Shown here: piece by piece, positions 9,452 through 17,780 of the stretch
Position numbering within the stretch: position 1 is the stretch's first letter
How the letters are laid out: every line of letters begins with the position of its first letter
Origin: Pelomonas baiyunensis
GTDB taxonomy: Bacteria; Pseudomonadota; Gammaproteobacteria; Burkholderiales; Burkholderiaceae_C
Direction: 5' to 3'
Assembly (NCBI RefSeq): GCF_043555935.1
Contig: NZ_JBIGIB010000007.1
Location: forward strand, 175,247-239,246
Length of the DNA stretch: 64,000 bases
Notes under the pieces: generated by a model
Seen by the model: the letters and a program-made list of their open reading frames with translations, nothing else
Database searches by the model: none
Told to the model about the DNA's origin: nothing
Translations under genes and position numbers: made by a program

Positions 9452-10705
9452 TCAACGATCGATTTCGCCAAACACGATGTCCATCGTGCCGATGATGGCC
9501 ACCGCGTCCGCAATCATGTGGCCCTTGCCCATCTCATCGAGCGCCGCGAGGTGAGCGAAGCCCGGCGCACGGATCTTGAGGCGGTAGGGCTTGTTGGCAC
9601 CGTCGCTGACCATGTAGATACCGAATTCGCCCTTCGGATGCTCGACCGCCGCGTAAGCCTCACCTTCCGGCACGTGGAAGCCTTCGGTGAAGAGTTTGAA
9701 ATGGTGGATCAGCTCTTCCATGCTGGACTTCATGTCCACACGGGCCGGCGGCGCCACCTTGTGGTTGTCGGTGATGACTGGGCCTGGGTTGGCCTTGAGC
9801 CACTTCACGCACTGCTCGACGATGCGGCAGGACTGGCGCATCTCCTCAACGCGCACAACGTAGCGGTCGTACGTGTCGCCGTTCGTGCCGACCGGCACGT
9901 CGAAGTCCATCTTGGCGTAAACGTCGTAGGGCTGTGTCTTGCGCAGGTCCCAGGCGATACCCGAGCCGCGCAGCATGGCGCCCGTGAAGCCCATATTGAG
10001 CGCCCGCTCCGGCGTGACCACGCCAATGCCCACCGTGCGCTGCTTCCAGATGCGGTTGTCCGTCAGCAGGGTTTCGTAGTCGTCGACGTTTTTGGGGAAG
10101 CGACGGCAGAAGTCCTCGATGAAGTCCAGCAGGGAGCCCTGACGGTTCTCGTTGAGCTGGGCAATGGTCTTCGCGTTCTTGATCTTGCTGACCTGGTACT
10201 GCGGCATGCTGTCCGGCAGGTCGCGGTACACGCCGCCCGGACGGAAGTAGGCCGCGTGCATGCGCGCACCCGACACCGCCTCGTACATGTCGAAGATGTC
10301 CTCACGCTCGCGGAAGCAGTAGATGAGGATGTTCATCGCACCGCAGTCCAGGCCGTGGCAGCCCAGCCAGAGCAGGTGGTTCAGGATGCGGGTCAGCTCC
10401 GCGAACATCACGCGGATGTACTGCGCGCGCTCCGGCACCTCGATGCCCATCAGCTTCTCGATGGCGAGGCAGTACGCGTGCTCGTTGGCCATCATCGACA
10501 CGTAGTCGAGGCGGTCCATATAGGGCAGCGACTGGATGAAGGTCTTCTGCTCGGCGAGTTTTTCGGTCGCGCGGTGCAGCAGGCCAATGTGCGGGTCGGC
10601 GCGCTGGATGACTTCGCCGTCCAACTCCAACACCAGGCGCAGCACGCCGTGTGCAGCCGGGTGCTGGGGGCCGAAGTTCAGCGTGTAGTTCTTGATTTCT
10701 GCCAT
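9452..10705 (-). CDS. nuoD: NADH-quinone oxidoreductase subunit D
   Basis: Quinone-site subunit of complex I, related to the large subunit of NiFe hydrogenases but lacking metal ligands. The 417-residue product begins MAEIKNYTLNFGPQHPAAHG, in which the GPQHPA loop with its His lines the quinone pocket. It also contains the conserved segment ending GHMIADAVAIIGTMDIVFGEIDR at the C-terminus. nuoC is a separate gene 11 bases upstream, not fused as in enterics. Confidence 0.98.
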   Translation of the reverse strand: MAEIKNYTLNFGPQHPAAHGVLRLVLELDGEVIQRADPHIGLLHRATEKLAEQKTFIQSLPYMDRLDYVSMMANEHAYCLAIEKLMGIEVPERAQYIRVMFAELTRILNHLLWLGCHGLDCGAMNILIYCFREREDIFDMYEAVSGARMHAAYFRPGGVYRDLPDSMPQYQVSKIKNAKTIAQLNENRQGSLLDFIEDFCRRFPKNVDDYETLLTDNRIWKQRTVGIGVVTPERALNMGFTGAMLRGSGIAWDLRKTQPYDVYAKMDFDVPVGTNGDTYDRYVVRVEEMRQSCRIVEQCVKWLKANPGPVITDNHKVAPPARVDMKSSMEELIHHFKLFTEGFHVPEGEAYAAVEHPKGEFGIYMVSDGANKPYRLKIRAPGFAHLAALDEMGKGHMIADAVAIIGTMDIVFGEIDR

Positions 10706-10716
10706 GGCTTACAGAC

Positions 10717-11313
10717 TCAGAGGCCGCCGTACTTGTCTTCGCGGATGATCCGCGGCGTGATCTCACGCGGCTCGATCGTCACGGGCTGATAGATCACGCG
10801 CTTTTGCTCAGCGTCGTAGCGCATCTCGACGTGACCCGACACCGGGAAGTCCTTGCGCATCGGGTGGCCGATGAAGCCGTAGTCGGTCAAGATGCGGCGC
10901 AGGTCGTTATGACCTTCGAAGATGACGCCGTACATGTCGAAGGCTTCGCGCTCGAACCAGTTGGCCGAATTCCAGACCGGCGTGACCGAAGCCACCACGG
11001 GGAAGTCGTCATCGGTGGCGAAGACCTTCAAGCGCAAGCGCCAGTTCTTGGAGACCGACAGCAGGTGGCTGACCACGGCGTAACGCCGGCCTTCGTAGGC
11101 ACCCTCGCCGTAGGTGCTGTAGTCGACGCCGCAGAGATCGACCAACTGCTCAAGCTTGAGCTCGGCGTGATCCCGCAGCGTTGTCGCCACTTGGAAATAG
11201 TCCGCCGCACGCACGGTCAGCGTCAGCTCGCCGAGCGCATTCTTCAGTTCAACGACGCGATCGCCGAGGACGGTGCCCAAGTTTTGGGCCAAGGTGTCGA
11301 GGTTGTGGCTCAT
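10717..11313 (-). CDS. nuoC: NADH-quinone oxidoreductase subunit C
   Basis: Hydrophilic 30-kDa-type subunit of the complex I connecting module. The 198-residue product has the family signature WFEREAFDMYGV near residue 130, followed by GHNDLRRILTDYGFIGHPMRKDFP. It is separate from nuoD, the arrangement usual in betaproteobacteria. The start at 11313 (MSHNLDTLAQNLG) lies 8 bases after the nuoB stop. Confidence 0.98.
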   Translation of the reverse strand: MSHNLDTLAQNLGTVLGDRVVELKNALGELTLTVRAADYFQVATTLRDHAELKLEQLVDLCGVDYSTYGEGAYEGRRYAVVSHLLSVSKNWRLRLKVFATDDDFPVVASVTPVWNSANWFEREAFDMYGVIFEGHNDLRRILTDYGFIGHPMRKDFPVSGHVEMRYDAEQKRVIYQPVTIEPREITPRIIREDKYGGL

Positions 11314-11321
11314 TCCGAGGC

Positions 11322-11798
11322 TCAGCGGGCGATGGTGTTTTCGCGGCGGATTTTGGCCTGCAGCTGCAGGATGCCGTAGAGCAGCGCCTCAGCCGTCGGC
11401 GGGCAGCCCGGCACGTAGACATCCACCGGCACGATGCGGTCACAGCCGCGCACGACGGAGTAGCTGTAGTGGTAGTAACCACCGCCATTGGCGCAGGAGC
11501 CCATGGACAACACCCAGCGCGGCTCAGCCATCTGGTCGTAGACCTTTCGCAGGGCCGGCGCCATCTTGTTGCACAACGTACCGGCCACGATCATCAGGTC
11601 GGACTGGCGCGGGCTTGGCCGGAACAACATGCCGAAACGGTCGATGTCGTAGCGCGCGGCACCGGCGTGCATCATCTCGACGGCGCAGCAGGCCAGACCA
11701 AAGGTCATCGGCCACAGCGAACCCGTCTTGGACCAGTTGATGAGCTTGTCGACCGAGGTGGTCACAAAGCCCTCTTTCAGGACGCCTTCAATACCCAT
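11322..11798 (-). CDS. nuoB: NADH-quinone oxidoreductase subunit B, cluster N2
   Basis: Carries the terminal [4Fe-4S] cluster N2 that reduces quinone. The 158-residue product has all four ligands at the family positions: the adjacent pair Cys37-Cys38 (GLACCAVEMMH), Cys102 (MGSCANGGG) and Cys132 (VPGCPPTAE). The start at 11798 (MGIEGVLKEGFVTT) lies 30 bases after the nuoA stop. Confidence 0.99.
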   Translation of the reverse strand: MGIEGVLKEGFVTTSVDKLINWSKTGSLWPMTFGLACCAVEMMHAGAARYDIDRFGMLFRPSPRQSDLMIVAGTLCNKMAPALRKVYDQMAEPRWVLSMGSCANGGGYYHYSYSVVRGCDRIVPVDVYVPGCPPTAEALLYGILQLQAKIRRENTIAR

Positions 11799-11828
11799 TT
11801 GGAATTCCCAGCTTGTGTCGGCGAACGC

Positions 11829-12188
11829 TTATTCCCAGTCCAGGGCGCCCTTTTTCCACTCGTAGGCAAAGCCCACGACGAGGATGCCGAGGAAGATCAT
11901 CATCGCCCAGAAGCCCGTCGCGCCGATTTCCTTGAGCGCCACGGCCCAGGGGAACAGGAAGGCAACTTCCAGGTCGAACAGAATGAAAAGGATGGCGACG
12001 AGGTAGTAGCGCACATCGAATTTCATGCGCGCGTCCTCAAAGGCCTCGAAGCCGCATTCGTAAGGGGAATTCTTGGCCTGATCTGGCCGATTCGGGCCCA
12101 ACAGGGCACCAAGCACCTGAGGCGCAATCCCAACCACCGCGCCGACCAAGATGAAGAGGATGACGGGCAGGTATTGATCGAGATTCAT
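11829..12188 (-). CDS. nuoA: NADH-quinone oxidoreductase subunit A
   Basis: First gene of the complex I operon: a 119-residue membrane subunit with three helices. The conserved acidic loop containing SPYECGFEAFEDARMKFDVRY, with its reactive Cys, is present near residue 45. The start at 12188 is MNLDQYLPVI. The 183 bases between here and tRNA-Leu should hold the nuo promoter. I see a -10-like TATCTT on the minus strand near 12285 but no convincing -35, so I do not call it. Transcription could also come through from secG and the tRNA. Confidence 0.98.
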   Translation of the reverse strand: MNLDQYLPVILFILVGAVVGIAPQVLGALLGPNRPDQAKNSPYECGFEAFEDARMKFDVRYYLVAILFILFDLEVAFLFPWAVALKEIGATGFWAMMIFLGILVVGFAYEWKKGALDWE

Positions 12189-12371
12189 AGATGCCTTCTC
12201 GGGTCGACTAAAACGTCTTCGTCAACGAGGCCGCCGAAAAAGCCGGCCACAAAAGCAAACAGGCGCGCCACCAGCGAATCCTAAGATATCGCTCGCGGAT
12301 CGCGCCCGCCTGAAACCTTGCTGCACTGGAATCGAATCGACTCGCTGCAGCGACAGGCCGCTTCATTGTTC

Positions 12372-12456
12372 TGGTGCCGTCGGCGAGACTCGAACTCGCA
12401 CAGCTTTCGCCACTACCCCCTCAAGATAGCGTGTCTACCAATTTCACCACGACGGC
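12372..12456 (-). tRNA. tRNA-Leu (anticodon GAG)
   Basis: Read on the minus strand. The 7-bp acceptor stem GCCGTCG/CGACGGC, the D arm, the anticodon stem CTATC/GGTAG with loop TTGAGGG, a long variable arm as expected for Leu, and the T arm with GTTCGAGTC are all visible. The CCA end is encoded. It lies between secG and nuoA, a common position for this tRNA in betaproteobacteria. Confidence 0.96.
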
Positions 12457-12510
12457 AGGTACTCAATTTGCCCAGCAAGCAGGGAGGGTTTCCTTGCTAG
12501 ACAGCCTCGC

Positions 12511-12518
12511 ATTCTATA
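12511..12518 (-). promoter_or_regulatory. possible -10 element for tRNA-Leu
   Basis: On the minus strand TATAGAAT lies about 55 bases upstream of the tRNA. A possible -35, TTGCCC, is 19 bases further up, which is longer than ideal. The tRNA may instead be co-transcribed with secG. Confidence 0.3.
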
Positions 12519-12566
12519 CCGCTTTTTACGCCCTCTCGGGCAAGAAGCGAGGGTTTTGATCAGGTA

Positions 12567-12947
12567 TCAGTTCGCGGCCGCCGAAGCAGCGGGCTGTGCG
12601 GATGCTGCAGGCGCCACGATCGCGCCTGGAATCGCGGCCGCGCCGGAAGCTGCCGCGGCCGCAGCGGGTGCGCGGTCCAACACGCTGTCCGACGAGGATC
12701 CCGTCACTCGGCCATTCGACAAAGCGGCCAGCCCCAGGGTGCATCCGAAAAAGAGCGTGGCAGCAACCGCCGTGCTGCGCGACAGGAAATTCGCGCTGCC
12801 GGTCGCACCGAACAGGCTGCCGGAGGCACCACTGCCGAACGAAGCCCCCATGTCGGCTCCTTTGCCGTGCTGCACCAGCACCAAGCCAATGATGGCCAGC
12901 GCCGACAACAGTTGAACAATCAGCACCAGATTCGCAAAAAACTGCAT
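12567..12947 (-). CDS. secG: preprotein translocase subunit SecG
   Basis: Small inner-membrane subunit of the SecYEG channel that stimulates protein export. The product is 126 residues with two hydrophobic helices separated by the typical Gly/Ser-rich loop (QHGKGADMGASFGSGASGS, then FGATGSANFLSR). The last 40 residues form an Ala-rich low-complexity tail. The ATG at 12947 (MQFFANLVLIVQ) is preceded by a GGAG at a suitable distance; an upstream in-frame ATG at 12971 would add 8 residues. It lies 53 bases after tpiA, the classical tpiA-secG-tRNA-Leu order. Confidence 0.96.
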   Translation of the reverse strand: MQFFANLVLIVQLLSALAIIGLVLVQHGKGADMGASFGSGASGSLFGATGSANFLSRSTAVAATLFFGCTLGLAALSNGRVTGSSSDSVLDRAPAAAAAASGAAAIPGAIVAPAASAQPAASAAAN

Positions 12948-13000
12948 TCCAAACACTCCATCAAAACTCATCTGCGGCCGTCGGACGGCGCGCGTTCTAC

Positions 13001-13744
13001 TCAGTGCGCGGCCGCGCGGCAAATCGCCGCGAAATCCGCCGCCTTCAGGGCTGCGCCTCCGATCAAGCCACCGTCGATGTCCGGTTGCGCAAACAACTCC
13101 ATCGCGTTGTCCGGCTTCACGCTGCCACCGTACAACACACGCATCAGCGGCGCGCGATCCGTTGCCGCCTGCAACTGCGCACGCAGAACCGCATGCACCG
13201 CCTGCGCTTGTGCGGGCGTTGCGGTCAGTCCGGTGCCGATAGCCCAAACCGGCTCGTAGGCAACAACCATTTCGCCGCAGCAGTGACCCAGGGTGTGAAT
13301 CACCGCAGCCAGTTGGCGCTTGACGACAGCCTCCGTCTGGCCTGCTTCACGCTCAGCACGGGTCTCACCCACGCAAACGATGGGCGTCACGCCATGGGCG
13401 AGCGCTGCCTTTGCCTTGTCAGCAACGAGCTGATCGCTTTCGCCATGGTAGGCACGCCGCTCGGAATGCCCAACGATGACGTAGCGGCAGCCGATGTCCT
13501 GCAACATCGCGCTGGAGACCTCGCCGGTGTAGGCGCCTTGCTCATGCGACGAGCAATCTTGAGCACCGAACGCCATGGCCGTACCGGTCAACGCCAGCGC
13601 AGTTTCAGCGATGTACGGGAACGGCACGCAGACGGCAACATCTGCGTTCCACGGCCCCGCCTCCTTGAGGCCCGCCAGCAACTGCGCGTTGGCAGCGCGG
13701 CTGCCATGCATCTTCCAGTTGCCGACGACGAGCTTCTTTCTCAT
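13001..13744 (-). CDS. tpiA: triosephosphate isomerase
   Basis: Interconverts dihydroxyacetone phosphate and glyceraldehyde 3-phosphate in glycolysis and gluconeogenesis. The 247-residue product starts MRKKLVVGNWKMHG, which includes the substrate-binding Asn and Lys of NWKMHG. It has the catalytic His in IVGHSERR, the catalytic Glu in YEPVWAIGTG, and the phosphate-binding YGGSVK near the C-terminus. The ATG at 13744 is preceded by AAGGAG with 5-base spacing; a GTG two codons upstream at 13750 is less likely. The quinone oxidoreductase stop is 10 bases upstream. Confidence 0.98.
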   Translation of the reverse strand: MRKKLVVGNWKMHGSRAANAQLLAGLKEAGPWNADVAVCVPFPYIAETALALTGTAMAFGAQDCSSHEQGAYTGEVSSAMLQDIGCRYVIVGHSERRAYHGESDQLVADKAKAALAHGVTPIVCVGETRAEREAGQTEAVVKRQLAAVIHTLGHCCGEMVVAYEPVWAIGTGLTATPAQAQAVHAVLRAQLQAATDRAPLMRVLYGGSVKPDNAMELFAQPDIDGGLIGGAALKAADFAAICRAAAH

Positions 13745-13754
13745 CTCCACTCCT

Positions 13755-14741
13755 TCACCAGGTCAGCACGATCTTGCCGATGTGCTGGTTGGATTCCATC
13801 AGTGCATGCGCCTCGGCTGCTTGGACGGCCGGCAACTCGCGGTAGATGACCGGCTTGATCCGGCCCGCCTCGATCAACGGCCAGACTCGCTCGCGCAACG
13901 AGCGCGCCAGCGCAGCCTTGAAGGCGGTCGAGCGCGGGCGCAGCGTGCTGCCCGTGATCGTCAACCGGCGGCGCAACACAAGGCCCGCGTCGATGTCGGA
14001 CTTCACACCGCCCTGTACGGCGATCAAGGCCAGGCGGCCGTCTTCGGCCAGCGCTTGCACGCCGCGGCCGATGTAGTCGCCCCCGACCATGTCGAGGATG
14101 ACATCCACACCGCGCCCGCCCGTGGCGGCCTTGGCTTCCGCGACGAAATCCTGCTCGCGGTAGTTGATCGCCAGCTCGGCGCCCAGCGCGAGGCAGGCTT
14201 TCGCCTTGTCGGCACCGCCCACCGTGACGAACACCCGGGCGCCAAGCGCCTTGGCCATCTGGATGGCCGTGACGCCGATGCCACTGGAGCCGCCATGCAC
14301 CAGCAGCGTCTCGCCGGGCTGCAGGCCGACGCGATCGAACACGTTGGCCCAGACGGTGAAGCAGGTTTCCGGAAGGCTCGCGGCCTGCGCCATCGTCCAG
14401 CCGGCAGGCACCGGCAAGCACTGGCCCACCGGCACGACGCACAGCTCGGCATAGCCACCACCATTCGCCAAAGCGCAGACCTTGTCGCCCACGGCGAACC
14501 CATGAGCAGCCAGCGCCTGCACATCGCCCGACACGATTTCGCCAGCAACCTCCAGGCCGGGCAGATCGCTCGCACCCGGCGGGGGCGGATACGCCCCCTT
14601 GCGCTGGAGCACGTCCGGCCGGTTGATGCCGGACGCCGACACGCGGATCAAGCACTCGCCCGGGCCCGCGACCGGGTCCGGCCGCTCGGCCAGCTCCAGC
14701 ACGTCGGGCCCGCCGGGGCGGGTGATGGCGATCGCGCGCAT
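13755..14741 (-). CDS. NAD(P)H-quinone oxidoreductase, zinc-free MDR family
   Basis: A 328-residue medium-chain dehydrogenase/reductase of the quinone oxidoreductase (PIG3-like) class, expected to reduce quinones or enones with NADPH. Visible features are the N-terminal GroES-like domain with GINRPDVLQRKGAYPPPPG and the Rossmann motif SSGIGVTAIQ, with no structural-zinc Cys cluster. It lies 10 bases upstream of tpiA and 10 bases downstream of pnp, so it is probably in one transcription unit with them. The true substrate is not evident from sequence. Confidence 0.88.
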   Translation of the reverse strand: MRAIAITRPGGPDVLELAERPDPVAGPGECLIRVSASGINRPDVLQRKGAYPPPPGASDLPGLEVAGEIVSGDVQALAAHGFAVGDKVCALANGGGYAELCVVPVGQCLPVPAGWTMAQAASLPETCFTVWANVFDRVGLQPGETLLVHGGSSGIGVTAIQMAKALGARVFVTVGGADKAKACLALGAELAINYREQDFVAEAKAATGGRGVDVILDMVGGDYIGRGVQALAEDGRLALIAVQGGVKSDIDAGLVLRRRLTITGSTLRPRSTAFKAALARSLRERVWPLIEAGRIKPVIYRELPAVQAAEAHALMESNQHIGKIVLTW

Positions 14742-14751
14742 GGGGCGGTGA

Positions 14752-16905
14752 TTACTCCGCGGCCGGGGGCGTGGCTTCAGGGGCCGGAGCAGCTTCGCGA
14801 GGTTGCTGCTCAGGACGGTCGATCAGCGCCTTCATGGACAGCTTGATGCGACCCTTTTCGTCGGTCTCGAGCACCTTGACCTTGACGACCTGGCCTTCCT
14901 GCAGGAAGTCGGTCACCTTCTCGACGCGCTGATGGGCGATCTGGCTGATGTGCAGCAGACCGTCCTTGCCCGGGAGCAGGTTCACGAGGGCGCCGAAGTC
15001 CAGGATCTTGACGATCGGGCCTTCGTAGACCTTGCCCACTTCCACTTCGGCGGTGATCTCGGCAATGCGCTTCTTGGCCATTTCGGCCTTCTCGGCGTCC
15101 GTCGAGGCGATCGTGATGGTGCCGTCTTCACCGATGTCGATCGTGGTGCCGGTCTCTTCGGTCAGCGCACGGATGGTGGCGCCGCCCTTGCCGATCACGT
15201 CACGGATCTTCTCGGGGTTGATCTTCATCGTGTACAGGCGCGGAGCGAACTGCGACACCTCGGTGTTGGCGCTGCCCATGGCTTCCACCATCTTGCCCAG
15301 GATGTGCAGGCGGGCTTCCTTGGCTTGCGCCAGAGCGACCTGCATGATTTCCTTGGTGATGCCCTGGATCTTGATGTCCATCTGCAGGGCGGTGATGCCC
15401 GTGGACGTGCCGGCCACCTTGAAGTCCATGTCGCCCAGGTGATCCTCGTCGCCCAGGATGTCGGTCAGCACGGCAAAGCGGTTGCCGTCCTTGATCAGGC
15501 CCATGGCGATGCCGGCCACGTGCGCCTTCAGCGGCACGCCGGCGTCCATCAGCGACAGGCAGCCGCCGCAGACGGAAGCCATCGACGAGGAGCCATTCGA
15601 CTCGGTGATCTCGGAGACCACGCGCAACGAGTACGGGAACTCTTCCTTGCTCGGCAGCACGGCGACCAGCGCGCGCTTGGCCAGACGGCCGTGGCCGATT
15701 TCGCGGCGCTTCGGCGAACCCACGCGGCCCGTCTCGCCGGTGGCGAAGGGGGGCATGTTGTAGTGCAGCATGAAGCGGTCTTCGAACTCACCGTCCAGTG
15801 CGTCGATGCGTTGAGCATCGCGGTCGGTACCGAGGGTGGCCACCACCAGCGCCTGGGTTTCACCACGGGTGAACAGGGCCGAACCGTGGGTGCGCGGCAG
15901 GATGCCGTTGCGGATCTCGATCGGGCGCACGGTGCGGGTGTCGCGGCCGTCGATGCGCGGCTCGCCGGCCAGGATCTGGCTGCGGACGATGCGGGCCTCG
16001 ATCTCGAACAGCAGGCCTTCCACTTCGACCTTGTCGAAGGACACGCCTTCGGCAGTCAGCGCAGCGAAGACGTTCGCAGCAGCGGTACGGCAGGCTTGCG
16101 TGCGGGCTTGCTTGGAGCGGATCTGGTAGGCCTCACGCAACGGGCCTTCGGCCAGGCCGTTGACCTTGGCGATGAAGGCCTCGTCCTTGGCGGGCGCGGT
16201 CCAGTTCCAGGCTGGCTTGCCGGCTTCCTTGACCAACTCGTTGATGGCGGCGATGGCCACATTGCCCTGCTCATGGCCGAACACGACGGCGCCCAGCATG
16301 ACCTCTTCAGACAGGCCCGAGGCTTCGGACTCGACCATCAGCACCGCGGCTTGCGTGCCGGCGACCACCAGGTCCATCTGGCTGTTGACCAGCTCGGACT
16401 TGCTGGGGTTCAGCGTGTACTCGCCGTTGACATAGCCCACGCGAGCGGCGCCGATCGGGCCGTTGAACGGGATGCCAGAGACAGCCAGCGCTGCGGACGT
16501 GCCGATCATGGCGGCGATGTCGGCCTGCACTTCCGGGTTCAGGCTGACCACGTGCACGACGACCTGGACTTCATTGAAGAAGCCTTCCGGGAACAGCGGG
16601 CGGATCGGGCGGTCGATCAGGCGGCTGGTCAGCGTCTCGTGCTCGCTCGGGCGGCCTTCACGCTTGAAGAAGCTGCCGGGGATCTTGCCGGCGGCGTAGG
16701 TCTTCTCGAGGTAGTCGACGGTGAGCGGGAAAAAATCTTGACCGGCCTTGGCTTCGGTCTTGGCGACCACCGTGGCCAGCACGACGGTGCCTTCAATGTT
16801 GACGAGGACAGCGCCGCTGGATTGACGGGCAACTTCGCCCGTTTCCATCACGACCGTGTGACGGCCCCATTGGAACGACTTGGTGACTTTGTTGAACATG
16901 GACAT
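14752..16905 (-). CDS. pnp: polyribonucleotide nucleotidyltransferase (PNPase)
   Basis: Phosphorolytic 3'-5' exoribonuclease of the RNA degradosome. The 717-residue product has the full family layout: a first RNase PH domain, a helical linker, a second RNase PH domain (around 320-540), a KH domain (GKGGATIRALTEE) and a C-terminal S1 domain (GALVNLLPGKDGLLHISQI). Three in-frame ATGs lie close together (16911, 16905, 16899). AGGAG is 6 bases before the one at 16905, which I chose. The gene follows rpsO, the conserved rpsO-pnp pairing, with a leader hairpin between them. Confidence 0.97.
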   Translation of the reverse strand: MSMFNKVTKSFQWGRHTVVMETGEVARQSSGAVLVNIEGTVVLATVVAKTEAKAGQDFFPLTVDYLEKTYAAGKIPGSFFKREGRPSEHETLTSRLIDRPIRPLFPEGFFNEVQVVVHVVSLNPEVQADIAAMIGTSAALAVSGIPFNGPIGAARVGYVNGEYTLNPSKSELVNSQMDLVVAGTQAAVLMVESEASGLSEEVMLGAVVFGHEQGNVAIAAINELVKEAGKPAWNWTAPAKDEAFIAKVNGLAEGPLREAYQIRSKQARTQACRTAAANVFAALTAEGVSFDKVEVEGLLFEIEARIVRSQILAGEPRIDGRDTRTVRPIEIRNGILPRTHGSALFTRGETQALVVATLGTDRDAQRIDALDGEFEDRFMLHYNMPPFATGETGRVGSPKRREIGHGRLAKRALVAVLPSKEEFPYSLRVVSEITESNGSSSMASVCGGCLSLMDAGVPLKAHVAGIAMGLIKDGNRFAVLTDILGDEDHLGDMDFKVAGTSTGITALQMDIKIQGITKEIMQVALAQAKEARLHILGKMVEAMGSANTEVSQFAPRLYTMKINPEKIRDVIGKGGATIRALTEETGTTIDIGEDGTITIASTDAEKAEMAKKRIAEITAEVEVGKVYEGPIVKILDFGALVNLLPGKDGLLHISQIAHQRVEKVTDFLQEGQVVKVKVLETDEKGRIKLSMKALIDRPEQQPREAAPAPEATPPAAE

Positions 16906-16992
16906 GCTCATCTCCTGGTTGTGGTGGGCGACTGCATCGCTTGCAGAGCGCCCGGTGAACACCGGAAACGAGGCTGGGTTTGGCCCAGATGC

Positions 16993-17030
16993 CATTCCAA
17001 GGCGACTCGACGACGAGCCGTCTTGGAATG
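16993..17030 (-). promoter_or_regulatory. long hairpin in the pnp leader, possible RNase III site
   Basis: The arms CATTCCAAG (16993-17001) and CTTGGAATG (17022-17030) are perfect complements, and the inner bases GCGACTCG/CGAGCCGT pair with mismatches or wobbles. The stem lies about 90 bases upstream of the pnp start and after the rpsO terminator. In E. coli a stem-loop at the equivalent place is cut by RNase III and mediates PNPase autoregulation; the same role here is inference. Confidence 0.55.
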
Positions 17031-17064
17031 ATCCGCGACCACGTCAGCTTGGTTCCGGCAGATG

Positions 17065-17104
17065 GACAAAGAGCCTGTACTGGGCTTGAGGACCAGACAG
17101 GCTC
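17065..17104 (-). terminator. partial rho-independent terminator after rpsO
   Basis: GAGCCTGT (17071-17078) pairs with ACAGGCTC (17097-17104), extended by an inner CTGG/CCAG pairing. On the minus strand it is followed only by TTTGTC, a short U tract, so read-through into pnp is likely. Confidence 0.6.
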
Positions 17105-17122
17105 CTTGCGGGATACGCGAAA

Positions 17123-17389
17123 TTACTTACGCAGGCCCAGCTTCTGGATCAGCGCAACGTAGCGGGCCGAGTCCACACGCTTCAGGTAAGCCAGCAGGCT
17201 CTTGCGGGTGTTGACCATCTTCAGCAGACCGCGACGACCATGGTGATCCTTGGCGTGCGTCTTGAAGTGGGGGGTCAGGTCGTTGATGCGGGCGGTCAGC
17301 AGAGCGACTTGGACTTCGGGGCTGCCGGTGTCATTGGCGCTGCGTGCATTGGCCTTGACGATTTCGGCCTTCTTTTCGGCGATGGACAT
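17123..17389 (-). CDS. rpsO: 30S ribosomal protein S15
   Basis: Primary 16S rRNA-binding protein of the small-subunit central domain. The 88-residue product starts MSIAEKKAEIVKANARS and contains TGSPEVQVALLTARI and HHGRRGLLKMVNTRKSLLAYLK, the conserved S15 core, and ends in GLRK. The ATG at 17389 is the family start; longer in-frame readings upstream have no family support. pnp lies downstream on the same strand. Confidence 0.99.
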   Translation of the reverse strand: MSIAEKKAEIVKANARSANDTGSPEVQVALLTARINDLTPHFKTHAKDHHGRRGLLKMVNTRKSLLAYLKRVDSARYVALIQKLGLRK

Positions 17390-17690
17390 TTGAGTTCCAA
17401 AAGGTTTCGGAAGTCCGGCCGGGCGAGATGCACAAAAGCATGCTGCCGCAGACGGTTTCCGGAGGGTTGACTTGCGGACACGGGGGAAACCACCCCGAGC
17501 CGTGCTGGTATCGCACACCTGACGGCGCACAACCTGCAGATTCTAGCGCAAAGCCTGCACCTGCGGGTCGATGGGTCGGGCGCACGAAGGCGAGCCCGTG
17601 GAGATCGGGGTGGAACGAATCCGTTTCAAGGGCACCTTTCGCTGCGCAACGCTTTTAAGTGACATCCATCAATCGACTGTCGCGCAGCCT
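17390..17690. other. divergent intergenic region between rpsO and hsp20
   Basis: No gene is supported here. On the minus strand TAGAAT (plus positions 17540-17545) in the context GCGCTAGAATC is a good -10 element for rpsO; no clear -35 accompanies it. This would give rpsO a leader of about 145 bases. The plus-strand end of the region leads into the heat-shock promoter at 17691. Confidence 0.45.
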
Positions 17691-17719
17691 CTTGACCCAC
17701 CTGCCCGGCCGCCCTATCT
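17691..17719 (+). promoter_or_regulatory. sigma-32 (heat-shock) promoter candidate for hsp20
   Basis: CTTGACC (17691-17697), then 14 bases, then CCCTATCT (17712-17719). Against the RpoH consensus CTTGAAA-N(11-16)-CCCCATNT this is 5 of 7 and one mismatch in the -10 block. It lies 61 bases upstream of a small heat-shock gene, which agrees with the sigma factor type. Confidence 0.65.
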
Positions 17720-17780
17720 CCGCTCCATCGGGTGCTGCTCCCGACTGGCCCAGCAGCGCAAACCAACGGAGTTGACCCTC

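Noticed and set aside
12189..12371. Open frame on the minus strand upstream of nuoA containing FAFVAGFFGG
   Set aside because: No start codon or ribosome-binding site; too short to support as a gene.
14803..17031. 742-codon plus-strand ORF opposite pnp
   Set aside because: Shadow of the high-GC third-position bias of pnp; His/Gln/Arg-rich with no domain.
17720..17780. Possible RNA thermometer in the hsp20 leader
   Set aside because: A CTCC that could mask the GGAG lies at or before the predicted transcription start, so it would probably not be in the mRNA. Only a 6-bp GCTGCT/AGCAGC stem remains.
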